The notes under the pieces are model-generated. The model was not told the origin of the DNA. It made no database searches and was given only the letters and a program-made list of their open reading frames with translations. A stretch of DNA of 45,864 nucleotides from Clostridium sp. UBA701 (GTDB taxonomy: Bacteria > Bacillota > Clostridia > Clostridiales > Clostridiaceae), in NCBI GenBank assembly GCA_002298125.1, contig DBMJ01000007.1:1-45864 (forward strand). Direction: 5' to 3'. A program made the position numbers and the translations under genes. Positions 34,083-42,109 of the stretch are shown here, in pieces. Numbering within the stretch: the first letter of the stretch is position 1; each line of letters opens with the position of its first letter.

Positions 34083-35249
34083 ATGGAAATGTTTATTGAA
34101 TCAATAAAGGGATTATGGCTTTCTTCTGGTTTAGTTCATATAACCATACAGCAGGTCATTATGATAATTATATCCTCAATATTAATATATCTTGCCATAG
34201 GCAAAAATTTTGAGCCACTTCTACTCTTACCTATAGCCTTTGGCATGTTGGCAGCAAACCTTCCGCTAGGAGGCTTAGACAAGACTCCAGTGTATGAGTT
34301 TGTAAACGGTCAATTAAACACCAAGGAACCAGGTGGACTTTTCTATTACCTATATAGAGGAGTGGAATGGGATATATATCCTCCACTTATATTTTTAGGA
34401 GTTGGAGCTATGACGGACTTTGGGCCCCTGCTTGCAAACCCATCTAGTATTTTAATGGGCTTTGGTGCTCAATTTGGTGTGTTTTTCACCTTTGTATGTG
34501 CTCTTATTCTTGGGTTTACTCCTCAGGCAGCTTCTGCCATAGGAATTATCGGAGGAGCTGATGGTCCTACAGCCATATTTTTAACCTCAAAGCTGGCACC
34601 ACAGTATTTAGGACCTATAGCTGTAGCAGCTTATTCCTATATGGCATTGGTACCATTAATTCAACCACCAATTATGAAGCTTTTAACCACCAAAAAAGAG
34701 AGAACTGTAAGAATGGGGCAGCTTCGACAGGTATCTAAGGTAGAAAAAGTAATTTTCCCTGTAATGGTTACTATAGTAGTATGTCTTTTACTTCCAAGCA
34801 TTACCCCACTATTATCCATGCTTATGCTGGGCAACTTATTTAGGGAATCTGGAGTAGTAGGAAGATTATCTGATACGGCACAAAATGCACTGATAAATAT
34901 AATAACTATATTTCTCGGTGTGACTGTAGGAGCTACAGCGAAGGCAGAAATATTCCTTAAGCCTCAGACTCTTATGATAATAGCATTAGGCATGGTGGCC
35001 TTTGCTATAAGTACAGCCAGCGGAGTGTTAATTGGAAAGCTTATGTATAAGTTCTCTGGTGGCAAGGTAAATCCACTTATTGGTTCTGCAGGCGTATCTG
35101 CTGTACCAATGGCTGCAAGAGTATCTCAGGTAGTTGGTCAAAAGGAAGACCCAGGCAATTTCCTGCTTATGCATGCCATGGGACCTAACGTGGCAGGTGT
35201 AATTGGCACTGCTGTGGCAGCGGGAGTTTTATTAAGTCTATTCGGATAA
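34083..35249 (+). CDS. Sodium-pumping decarboxylase beta subunit
   Basis: The OadB/MmdB/GcdB-family integral membrane subunit decarboxylates carboxybiotin and exports Na+ in the process, conserving the free energy of decarboxylation. The 388-residue protein has about nine to eleven hydrophobic segments, with the family signatures GGADGPTAIFLTS (acidic residue in the membrane) and TVGATAKAEIFL. The ATG follows AAAAGGAG. It closes the four-gene unit and is followed by a long terminator stem. Confidence 0.95.
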   Translation: MEMFIESIKGLWLSSGLVHITIQQVIMIIISSILIYLAIGKNFEPLLLLPIAFGMLAANLPLGGLDKTPVYEFVNGQLNTKEPGGLFYYLYRGVEWDIYPPLIFLGVGAMTDFGPLLANPSSILMGFGAQFGVFFTFVCALILGFTPQAASAIGIIGGADGPTAIFLTSKLAPQYLGPIAVAAYSYMALVPLIQPPIMKLLTTKKERTVRMGQLRQVSKVEKVIFPVMVTIVVCLLLPSITPLLSMLMLGNLFRESGVVGRLSDTAQNALINIITIFLGVTVGATAKAEIFLKPQTLMIIALGMVAFAISTASGVLIGKLMYKFSGGKVNPLIGSAGVSAVPMAARVSQVVGQKEDPGNFLLMHAMGPNVAGVIGTAVAAGVLLSLFG

Positions 35250-35268
35250 AGTATAAATATAGGGCTAT

Positions 35269-35312
35269 AATAAAAAGCTATGTGTAATAAACTGCATATA
35301 GCTTTTTATTAT
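35269..35312 (+). terminator. Terminator after the decarboxylase operon
   Basis: A 16-bp stem with one G-U (35269-35284 with 35295-35310) has a 10-nt loop and a T-rich 3' arm. Confidence 0.88.
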
Positions 35313-35342
35313 GTCAATAATAAGAAATAAAGGAGGGGTAAT

Positions 35343-35519
35343 ATGCTTTATAATACGAATAGTTTGGAAAAGCTTTTAGAAGAAGAAAACAAGCTTGTAG
35401 AGAAGTATGAAAGGTATATGAATCAGGTGGAGAGCGGAGAGATCAGAAAATTATGTGGGGAGCTTTTGTATAAACACAGCATACATATGAGTACCTTAGA
35501 AAAATACAGGGAAAGGTAG
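35343..35519 (+). CDS. 58-residue helical protein of unknown function
   Basis: This short gene starts at ATG 35343, 6 nt after AAAGGAGGGG, and ends at TAG 35519. The product begins MLYNTNSLEKLLEEENKLVE and is Glu/Lys-rich, with a predicted two-helix hairpin. The pattern EEENKLVEKYERYM then LLYKHSIHMSTLEKY resembles half of a ferritin-like spore coat (CotF-type) domain. It is followed 7 nt later by a second small helical protein. The very good ribosome binding site supports it being real. Function is not known; a coat or metal-related role is an inference. Confidence 0.7.
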   Translation: MLYNTNSLEKLLEEENKLVEKYERYMNQVESGEIRKLCGELLYKHSIHMSTLEKYRER

Positions 35520-35526
35520 TGTTAAA

Positions 35527-35739
35527 ATGGAGCTATATCCTCATCACACTCCAGAGGGAGACAAAATTAAAGCCCGTAATCTATTTTCAAATGAAAAAAG
35601 TCTTTTAAACATCTATGACAGCATGCTTGTAAGACAAAAAGAGGGAACGGTTAAAGAAGATATTTATAATATGTTAAAGGATGAAAAAGAGATACTAAAT
35701 CAGCTTGAGGAAAAATTAAGGCTTATGGGGTGGATTTAG
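35527..35739 (+). CDS. 70-residue helical protein, possibly spore-coat related
   Basis: The product (MELYPHHTPEGDKIKARNLF at its start) is predicted to form two helices: NEKSLLNIYDSMLVRQ and VKEDIYNMLKDEKEILNQLEEKLRLMGWI. The final EKLRLMGWI resembles the C-terminal ending of CotF-like coat proteins (often xGWY). AAAGG about 10 nt upstream is its ribosome binding site, partly inside the preceding gene. Together with that gene it could supply the four helices of one ferritin-like bundle. This is an inference from pattern only. Confidence 0.7.
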   Translation: MELYPHHTPEGDKIKARNLFSNEKSLLNIYDSMLVRQKEGTVKEDIYNMLKDEKEILNQLEEKLRLMGWI

Positions 35740-35762
35740 CTAGAAACAATGTCTTTATGAGA

Positions 35763-35817
35763 GTCGCTTTTATAAATAGGATAAACTCCTATAAAAAGGC
35801 GACTTTATAGATTTTTT
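35763..35817 (+). terminator. Terminator after the two small genes
   Basis: GTCGC (35763-35767) pairs with GCGAC (35799-35803), extended by A/T pairs inward to AGGA/TCCT. A T6 run follows about 8 nt later. Confidence 0.7.
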
Positions 35818-35828
35818 GAGGAGGTATG

Positions 35829-35837
35829 TGCTATAAT
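35829..35837 (+). promoter_or_regulatory. Extended -10 promoter of birA
   Basis: TGCTATAAT is an extended -10; no good -35 is seen. It lies 38 bp before the birA start. Confidence 0.55.
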
Positions 35838-35875
35838 TTTTGCTGTGAAGCAAAGCTCATGAGAAGAGGGATAAG

Positions 35876-36649
35876 ATGAAATTTCAAAACTTAAACATAA
35901 ATAACAGTTTTATAGAAAAGGTTTTTTACTATGATGAAATAGGTTCCACCAATGATGAGGCCAAGAAGGCAGGTATGGATGAAGAGCTTAAATCTGCTCT
36001 TTTCCTTGCTGAATATCAAAGGGCTGGAAGGGGCAGATTGGGAAGGACTTGGGAGGCGCCAAGAGGAAAGGATATAATGTGCTCCATGCTGCTAAGACCA
36101 GCTATAAATCCGCAGCAGCTAGCTCCTCTAACACTACTAATTGGACAATGTGCCGCAGAAGCAATTAGAGGTTTATATGATTTGGATATAAGAATTAAAT
36201 GGCCTAATGACTTGCTTTGGAAGAAAAAGAAAATTGGTGGAATACTCACAGAAATGGTGTGCAGGGGTAATTGTGTAAGCCATATTGTAATAGGCATGGG
36301 CATAAATTGCAACAGTGAGGAATTTTCCCAAGAGCTAGTTAATAAAGCCCTTTCTTTAAAGTCCATACTGGGTATGGAGATAAACAGGGAGGAGCTCCTT
36401 TGTGCCATAGTAAATAGATTTGAAGTCCATTATAAGACATTTTTAGTACAAGGACTAACCCCCTTTATAGAAGCTATAAAAAGTTATTCTGAAATTTTAA
36501 ATAGTGAGGTATGGGCATGTATAGGCAGCGAGAGAGAAAGGGTGTTAGTAGAAGACATAACTGAGAGAGGAGCTCTTAGGGTTAGGACTAAAAAGGGTGC
36601 CTTAATTGATTTAGAATGTGGAGAGGTTACCCTGGAAGAAAACTATTAA
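35876..36649 (+). CDS. birA: Biotin--protein ligase without DNA-binding domain
   Basis: This enzyme activates biotin to biotinyl-AMP and attaches it to carrier lysines. The 257-residue protein contains only the catalytic and C-terminal SH3-like domains: GSTNDEAKKAG near residue 22, the biotinyl-AMP loop GRGRLGRTWEAPRGKD, KWPNDLLW, and GMGINCN. Bifunctional BirA repressors have about 60 more N-terminal residues with a helix-turn-helix; those are absent, so this form should not repress biotin genes. The ATG follows AAGAGGG. Closeness to the biotin-dependent decarboxylase genes fits its job. Confidence 0.95.
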   Translation: MKFQNLNINNSFIEKVFYYDEIGSTNDEAKKAGMDEELKSALFLAEYQRAGRGRLGRTWEAPRGKDIMCSMLLRPAINPQQLAPLTLLIGQCAAEAIRGLYDLDIRIKWPNDLLWKKKKIGGILTEMVCRGNCVSHIVIGMGINCNSEEFSQELVNKALSLKSILGMEINREELLCAIVNRFEVHYKTFLVQGLTPFIEAIKSYSEILNSEVWACIGSERERVLVEDITERGALRVRTKKGALIDLECGEVTLEENY

Positions 36650-36792
36650 AGGCCATACCGGCTTCTTCACCATACAACACTCCATAGTGCAAATTTTAAT
36701 TATATTAATTATATATTTTGGAAATACTTCCTAATAATAATATTAGTGATAGTTCTCCCCAAAAACAATTACAAGTTTATTAGTTTCTTTGC

Positions 36793-36820
36793 TTGACAAA
36801 AAAATATCACTTGTTAAAAT
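36793..36820 (+). promoter_or_regulatory. Promoter of coaX-dusB
   Basis: TTGACA (36793-36798), a 16-bp spacer and TAAAAT (36815-36820) with an extended TG at 36812-36813. The 257-bp gap between birA and coaX holds nothing else I can name beyond a small GAGCAT/ATGCTC hairpin near 36860. Confidence 0.7.
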
Positions 36821-36907
36821 TATATTGTTAACTCAAAACCACTTTTTTACTATTTTAATGAGCATAAATGCTCCCAGGCGGGGGTAGAATTTAGAGGAGT
36901 GAAGCAG

Positions 36908-37699
36908 ATGATATTGGTTATGGACGTAGGGAACACTAATATAGTACTGGGAGTATACGAAGGGAAGGAACTTATTGCTCACTGGAGACTCTCAACAGAC
37001 CACAAGAGAACAGCAGATGAATATGGAGTTCAATTGTGTCAGTTGTTTATGAATAAAAATCTAAATGCTATAGATGTAGAGGGGGTAATTATATCCTCTG
37101 TAGTACCTAATATAATGTACAGCTTAGAAAGGGCTATTAGAAAATACTTTTATAAGGATCCATTAATAGTAGGGCCTGGAATTAAAACAGGTATCAACAT
37201 TAAATATGACAATCCAAAAGAGGTGGGAGCTGACCGTATAGTAAATGCAGTGGCAGCTCATGAAGCTTATAACAGGCCTCTTATCATTATAGATTTTGGC
37301 ACAGCTACTACCTTCTGTGCAGTAAGAGGCAATGGAGATTACATGGGTGGAACCATATGCCCAGGCATAAAGATATCTGCGGAAGCACTTTATGAAAAAG
37401 CTGCAAAGCTTCCAAGGGTAGAGCTTAATAAGCCAGCTAACGTTATATGCAAAAATACAGTAAACAGTATGCAGGCAGGTATAATTTATGGATATACAGG
37501 TCAGGTAGATTATATAGTAGAAAAAATGATAGGGGAAATGGCGGCGGCTGGAGAGCATAACCCAGTAGTTTTAGCCACTGGCGGCTTAGCTCAGCTTATT
37601 AGTGAGGATTCAAAAACCATACATGTGGTGGAGCCAAACCTCACGTTAGAAGGGCTTAGGATACTATATGAGAAGAACAAAGAGATGGTGAATCAATGA
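36908..37699 (+). CDS. coaX: Type III pantothenate kinase
   Basis: CoaX phosphorylates pantothenate, the first step of coenzyme A synthesis, and is not feedback-inhibited by CoA. The 263-residue protein opens MILVMDVGNTNIVLGVYEG, the ASKHA-fold phosphate loop, and later has GADRIVNAVAA and the DFGTATTF motif. I chose ATG 36908, 8 nt after AGAGGAG, over GTG 36899 which touches that site. The stop overlaps the dusB start by ATGA, indicating translational coupling. Confidence 0.96.
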   Translation: MILVMDVGNTNIVLGVYEGKELIAHWRLSTDHKRTADEYGVQLCQLFMNKNLNAIDVEGVIISSVVPNIMYSLERAIRKYFYKDPLIVGPGIKTGINIKYDNPKEVGADRIVNAVAAHEAYNRPLIIIDFGTATTFCAVRGNGDYMGGTICPGIKISAEALYEKAAKLPRVELNKPANVICKNTVNSMQAGIIYGYTGQVDYIVEKMIGEMAAAGEHNPVVLATGGLAQLISEDSKTIHVVEPNLTLEGLRILYEKNKEMVNQ

Positions 37700-38670
37700 A
37701 GATAGGTAAGGTTCAATTAAGTAATCCTGTTTTGCTTGCTCCTATGGCTGGAGTCACGGATATAGCCTATAGAGCACTTTGCAAGGAGATGGGCTGTGGG
37801 CTTTTATACACTGAAATGGTAAGTGCAAAAGGACTTTTTTATGGCAGTGAAAACACAGAACAGCTGCTAAGAGTTTCAGATGTGGAAAAACCCTTAGCAG
37901 TTCAGATTTTTGGCAGAGAGCCAGAAATTATGGCCAAAGCTGCTGAAGTCTTTGAGGCAAACGATGACTTTTGTATTGTAGATATCAATATGGGATGCCC
38001 TGTACCTAAAATCGTGAGAAATGGTGAAGGCTCTGCACTGATGAAGGATCCAAAGCTTGCAGGAGACATAGTTAGAGCTGTAAAAGCTGCAACCTCAAAG
38101 CCAGTTACAGTAAAATTTCGCTCAGGCTTTGATGAAGCGCATATAAATGCAGTGGAATTTGCAAGAGCCATGGAGGAGGCAGGAGCAGACGCTGTGGCCG
38201 TTCATGGAAGAACTAGAGCACAGATGTATTCAGGAAAGGCAGACTGGAATATAATAAGGAAGGTAAAGGACGCTGTTTCTATACCTGTAATAGGCAATGG
38301 GGATGTTTTTTCTGCAGAGGATGCTCTAAGGCTTATGGAGAAAACCAGTTGTGATGGAATAATGGTAGCAAGGGGAGCTCAAGGCAATCCATGGATATTT
38401 AAGCAGATAGGCCAGGCTCTAAGAGGAGAAGAAATAATAATGCCCTCTCCAGGGGAAAAAATAGATATGATTATAAGACATTTAGACCTTTCAGTAGACT
38501 TTTTTGGAGAGGATAAGGCTATAAGGGAAATGAGAAAGCATATAATCTGGTATATTAAAGGAATGAAAAATTGTACAGAAGTTAAGAATGAAATAACCAG
38601 AGAAGTTCATTACGAAGCAGTAAGAGAGATGCTTTATGCTTACAAAAAATTACTGTCAGGAGAAGCATAA
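37696..38670 (+). CDS. dusB: tRNA-dihydrouridine synthase (DusB-like)
   Basis: Dus enzymes use FMN and NADPH to reduce uridines in the D-loop of tRNAs. The 324-residue protein has the TIM-barrel start VLLAPMAGVTDIAYRALC, the catalytic-cysteine segment INMGCPVPKIV, the VKFRSGFD and HGRTRAQMYSG motifs, and a C-terminal helical domain. It overlaps coaX by 4 nt. In Bacillus dusB likewise lies between coaX and lysS, so the order is partly kept. Confidence 0.95.
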   Translation: MKIGKVQLSNPVLLAPMAGVTDIAYRALCKEMGCGLLYTEMVSAKGLFYGSENTEQLLRVSDVEKPLAVQIFGREPEIMAKAAEVFEANDDFCIVDINMGCPVPKIVRNGEGSALMKDPKLAGDIVRAVKAATSKPVTVKFRSGFDEAHINAVEFARAMEEAGADAVAVHGRTRAQMYSGKADWNIIRKVKDAVSIPVIGNGDVFSAEDALRLMEKTSCDGIMVARGAQGNPWIFKQIGQALRGEEIIMPSPGEKIDMIIRHLDLSVDFFGEDKAIREMRKHIIWYIKGMKNCTEVKNEITREVHYEAVREMLYAYKKLLSGEA

Positions 38671-38791
38671 TATAAAAATTAGTGGAAACATTATAAGCTA
38701 TATGGTCATTAATTAAGCTAGCAGTGAATACATATCAATATAGAATTCTTTAGAATTTCTAATAATTATTAAGTTAAGACATGAGGTTGTT

Positions 38792-39607
38792 ATGAATTCT
38801 GTTATATATGTATGTACTGATTTAAGAAAGGCTTATGAGGATAACAGCTTGGTGGGCAGGGTAGTGGACCGGCTTAACACCAATGTTTCAGGAGAGAGCT
38901 TTGTAAGGGAGTTATGCACGAACATAACACATGTAAAGCTCCCTCCTAATTTTAATAACCAGGCCTTTTCTCGCAATATGGAGCGAGTAAGGAGGTTTGG
39001 CCAAGGGGGGTCTATGCTTGCTCCGAGGACCAGAAGGCTTATGGATTTCAATTACTACAACCCTTTGCAAAAGCAGATGATGGCCTTTGGTGTAGCTAAG
39101 AGCGTGCAGCTATTACTTAGAAATAGAAAAAAGAACATAAAAAACAGCTGTATCGTAGTATATGATGCTTGCCATGTGATGAACAAGGAGATATTATGTG
39201 AGATAGCAAAAAACAGCAGATATTTGGTACTTCTATCTAAGGATTTAAGAGGGGCATTAAATCTTAGAGACTATCTTACTGCAAATTATGGAGTGTCTCC
39301 TGTGGTTAGTAATGATGTCAGCTTTGCCTTAAGAGAAGCGGATTTCATAATATCATCTAAAGGAGTAGACATGGATGCTGCAGCTCCTCTATGGTGTCTA
39401 GACAACACCTATGCACCTGAAGTGAGTCATAACCTTATTATAAACGATGTGGTGTTTAAAACCCAATGGGAGGAAGTCCTAGAGGCTGGACCAGAATTAC
39501 TGGGAGCACTTATGGGTGTAATGAAGGTAAGGGACCTGGAGGAAAGCATAAACAGCAGCGGTATAGTTCTCGACAAGATCACCTTCAACAAGGAGGTGAT
39601 TGTATAG
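38792..39607 (+). CDS. Conserved-looking protein of unknown function with Rossmann-like C-terminal half
   Basis: I do not recognise this 271-residue protein. The N-terminal half is basic, with an Arg-rich stretch (NMERVRRFG, then APRTRRLMDFNYY) and no membrane segment. The second half looks like a nucleotide-binding Rossmann fold: beta strand SCIVVYDACHV, helix, strand YLVLLSKDLRGALNL, then ALREADFIISSKG, a pattern common in NAD-dependent dehydrogenases, though a clear GxGxxG loop is missing. The gene lies alone between dusB and the greA promoter, with a weak GAGG ribosome binding site. Function is unknown. Confidence 0.75.
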   Translation: MNSVIYVCTDLRKAYEDNSLVGRVVDRLNTNVSGESFVRELCTNITHVKLPPNFNNQAFSRNMERVRRFGQGGSMLAPRTRRLMDFNYYNPLQKQMMAFGVAKSVQLLLRNRKKNIKNSCIVVYDACHVMNKEILCEIAKNSRYLVLLSKDLRGALNLRDYLTANYGVSPVVSNDVSFALREADFIISSKGVDMDAAAPLWCLDNTYAPEVSHNLIINDVVFKTQWEEVLEAGPELLGALMGVMKVRDLEESINSSGIVLDKITFNKEVIV

Positions 39608-39625
39608 TAATGGCATTTCGAGTTG

Positions 39626-39654
39626 TTGACATTATGAAAAGCCTGTTTTATAAT
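39626..39654 (+). promoter_or_regulatory. Perfect consensus SigA promoter of greA-lysS
   Basis: TTGACA (39626-39631), exactly 17 bp, and TATAAT (39649-39654): both hexamers and spacing match the consensus exactly. It starts 18 bp after the stop of the preceding gene. Confidence 0.9.
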
Positions 39655-39754
39655 ATGTTAAATGATTACATGATAATATTATAATTAGTATTTTTTGTAA
39701 TTAAAGGAAAGCTCAAGGCATTTTGAGGGAAAATATTTAAAAGGGGAGAATAAG

Positions 39755-40234
39755 ATGAGCGAGAAAAAGTACATCATGACTTATGAGGGATTAAAGAAAC
39801 TAGAGGAAGAATTAGAATTTTTAAAAACCACTAAACGTAAAGAAATAACTGAAAAGATAAGGGTGGCGCTTTCCTTTGGAGATTTAAGTGAGAACTCAGA
39901 GTACGATGAAGCTAAAAATGAACAAGCCTTTGTTGAAGGAAGAATTCTTCAGCTTGAAAATATGCTAAAAAATGCTACTATAGTAGATGAAAGTGAAATA
40001 TCTACAGAGAAAGTAACTGTAGGCTGTATAACAAGGGTAAAGGATTATGAATTCGATGAAGAGGTAGAATATAGTATAGTAGGCTCTGCTGAAGCAGACC
40101 CACTTATAAATAAGATATCCAATGAATCACCTGTAGGAAGTGCTCTTATGGGGAAAAAGGTTGGAGAGGTAGTAGAGGTTTCAGCCCCACAGGGAGTAAT
40201 GAAATTTGAAGTACTAGAAATAAGAAGAGACTAA
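39755..40234 (+). CDS. greA: Transcription elongation factor GreA
   Basis: GreA rescues backtracked RNA polymerase by stimulating transcript cleavage in the secondary channel. The 159-residue protein has the N-terminal coiled coil with the conserved tip region GDLSENSEYDEAKNEQ and the C-terminal FKBP-like domain ending KFEVLEI. The ATG follows AAAAGGGGAG. lysS begins 15 nt after its stop. greA next to lysS is common in Clostridia. Confidence 0.97.
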   Translation: MSEKKYIMTYEGLKKLEEELEFLKTTKRKEITEKIRVALSFGDLSENSEYDEAKNEQAFVEGRILQLENMLKNATIVDESEISTEKVTVGCITRVKDYEFDEEVEYSIVGSAEADPLINKISNESPVGSALMGKKVGEVVEVSAPQGVMKFEVLEIRRD

Positions 40235-40249
40235 TTTGGAGGGATATTA

Positions 40250-41758
40250 ATGGCCAAGGATGAAGAAAACATTGTAGAACGTGAGAAGGAATATAATGAA
40301 CTTGTAATGCAGAGAAGACAAAAGCTTGCTGAGCTTCAGGGAGCTGGGAGAGATCCTTTTGATGTATACAAGGTAAACCGAACTCACACCACAGAAGAAA
40401 TCAAGGACAACTATGACAATTTAGAGGGACAGGACGTAGTGGCCGCTGGAAGACTTATGTCAAAAAGAGTACATGGAAAGGCAGGGTTTTCCGATATACA
40501 CGACAGATATGGTAAAATTCAGCTATACATAAAGATAGACGATGTAGGAGAGGATAAGCTAAAAGAGTTTAAATCCTTCGACATCGGTGATTTTGTATCC
40601 ATAACTGGCACTGTATTTAAGACTAAGACAGGAGAGATATCCCTTCACATAAAGGATTTTGCACTACTTGCAAAGTCATTAAAGCCATTGCCTGAAAAAT
40701 GGCACGGTTTAAAGGACCCAGAGCTTAGATACAGACAAAGAGAAGTTGACCTCATAATGAACGCTGAGGTTAAGGAAACCTTTATGAAGAGAGTTGCTAT
40801 AATAAAGGCTATAAGAGAATTCTTAGATAACCGTGGTTATTTAGAGGTTGAGACTCCAATTCTTTCTCCAATAGCAGGAGGAGCTGCAGCAAGACCCTTT
40901 ACAACCCACCACAATGCTCTAAACATTGATATGTATCTTAGAATAGCAACAGAATTATACCTTAAAAGACTCATAGTTGGAGGCTTTGAAAAGGTATATG
41001 ACATGGGTAAGAACTTCAGAAATGAAGGCATAGATATAAGACATAACCCTGAGTTTACCATGATTGAGCTCTATGAAGCCTATGCAGATTATTATGATAT
41101 GATGGAGATCATGGAGAACTTAGCAGCTTATGTTTGTGAAAAGGTTAATGGTACTACAAAGGTTTCTTACCAAGGAACAGAGATAGACTTTAAACCACCT
41201 TGGAGAAGATTAACAATGGTAGATGCCGTAAAGGAGTATGCTGGTGTAGATTTTAGCAATATAAAATCTGACGAAGAGGCAAGAAACATAGCCAAGGAAA
41301 AACACCTTGAATTCAAAAAGGAATTAAAGGATTGTACTAAGGCTGATGTGTTAAACGCTCTATTTGAAGAATATGCAGAAAAGCACCTTATACAACCAAC
41401 CTTCCTCTGTGATTATCCTGTAGAGATTTCTCCACTTACTAAGAAGAAGAGAGGAAATTCAGATTTCACCGAGAGATTTGAAGGCTTTGTATTTGGTAGA
41501 GAGATATGTAATGCGTACTCAGAGCTCAATGATCCAATAGTTCAAAGAGACAGATTTATGCAGCAGTTAAAGGAACGTGAGCTGGGAGATGACGAGGCCT
41601 ACATGATAGATGAAGAGTTTATGTATGCTCTTGAAATTGGAATGCCACCAACAGGAGGCCTTGGTATAGGAATTGATAGACTTATAATGTTCCTTACTGA
41701 TGCTTATTCCATAAGAGATGTTATTCTCTTCCCAACCATGAAGCCTACTCAAAACTAA
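40250..41758 (+). CDS. lysS: Lysyl-tRNA synthetase, class II
   Basis: LysRS charges tRNA-Lys in the cytoplasm. The 502-residue class II enzyme has an N-terminal OB-fold anticodon-binding domain (about 60-150, with GRLMSKRVHGKAGF) and the catalytic core with motif 2 FRNEGIDIRHNPEFTMIE and motif 3 GLGIGIDRLIM near the C-terminus. The ATG follows TTGGAGGG. It is cotranscribed with greA and ends at an intrinsic terminator. Confidence 0.98.
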   Translation: MAKDEENIVEREKEYNELVMQRRQKLAELQGAGRDPFDVYKVNRTHTTEEIKDNYDNLEGQDVVAAGRLMSKRVHGKAGFSDIHDRYGKIQLYIKIDDVGEDKLKEFKSFDIGDFVSITGTVFKTKTGEISLHIKDFALLAKSLKPLPEKWHGLKDPELRYRQREVDLIMNAEVKETFMKRVAIIKAIREFLDNRGYLEVETPILSPIAGGAAARPFTTHHNALNIDMYLRIATELYLKRLIVGGFEKVYDMGKNFRNEGIDIRHNPEFTMIELYEAYADYYDMMEIMENLAAYVCEKVNGTTKVSYQGTEIDFKPPWRRLTMVDAVKEYAGVDFSNIKSDEEARNIAKEKHLEFKKELKDCTKADVLNALFEEYAEKHLIQPTFLCDYPVEISPLTKKKRGNSDFTERFEGFVFGREICNAYSELNDPIVQRDRFMQQLKERELGDDEAYMIDEEFMYALEIGMPPTGGLGIGIDRLIMFLTDAYSIRDVILFPTMKPTQN

Positions 41759-41768
41759 GAGATATATT

Positions 41769-41799
41769 AAAAAGAGGCCTATAACAGGTCTCTTTTTTG
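41769..41799 (+). terminator. Terminator after lysS
   Basis: AAAAGAGGCCT (41770-41780) pairs with AGGTCTCTTTT (41786-41796) with one G-U and a 5-nt loop, followed by further Ts. Confidence 0.88.
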
Positions 41800-41846
41800 C
41801 GTAAAAATTTCTATTCAAAAATAAATATAAAAATTTCATTATTCTC

Positions 41847-41874
41847 TTGAAAAAATTATGATATGTGCTATAAT
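41847..41874 (+). promoter_or_regulatory. Promoter of tRNA-Asn
   Basis: TTGAAA (41847-41852), a 16-bp spacer and TATAAT (41869-41874) with an extended TG, 15 bp before the tRNA. Confidence 0.75.
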
Positions 41875-41889
41875 ATTATTTGTAAATGT

Positions 41890-41964
<75 letters not shown>

Positions 41965-41977
41965 TTTTTATTTTTTG

Positions 41978-42020
41978 AACAGCAAGTCGTCTGCATTATT
42001 CTGTTGACGATTTTTCTTTT
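41978..42020 (+). other. Interleaved complementary pairs after tRNA-Asn
   Basis: AACAG (41978-41982) pairs with CTGTT (42001-42005), and TCGTC (41987-41991) pairs with GACGA (42006-42010). The pairs cross, as in an H-type pseudoknot, or compete as alternatives. A T5 run follows directly, so it probably ends the tRNA-Asn transcript. Confidence 0.4.
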
Positions 42021-42066
42021 TCTGCGAAAGAAAATAATATTTATAGAGATTAGAGCTTGTATAATA

Positions 42067-42094
42067 TTGACACTTAATATTTATCTGATAGAAT
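42067..42094 (+). promoter_or_regulatory. Promoter of the glyS T-box transcript
   Basis: TTGACA (42067-42072), a 16-bp spacer and TAGAAT (42089-42094) with an extended TG at 42086-42087. Confidence 0.7.
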
Positions 42095-42109
42095 TATATA
42101 TATAAAATA

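Noticed and set aside
39610..39684. 24-codon frame after an AAGGAGGTGAT ribosome binding site at the end of the unknown gene
   Set aside because: Its codons contain the perfect greA promoter and its start lies upstream of that promoter's transcript; the site-to-start distance is long (13 nt).
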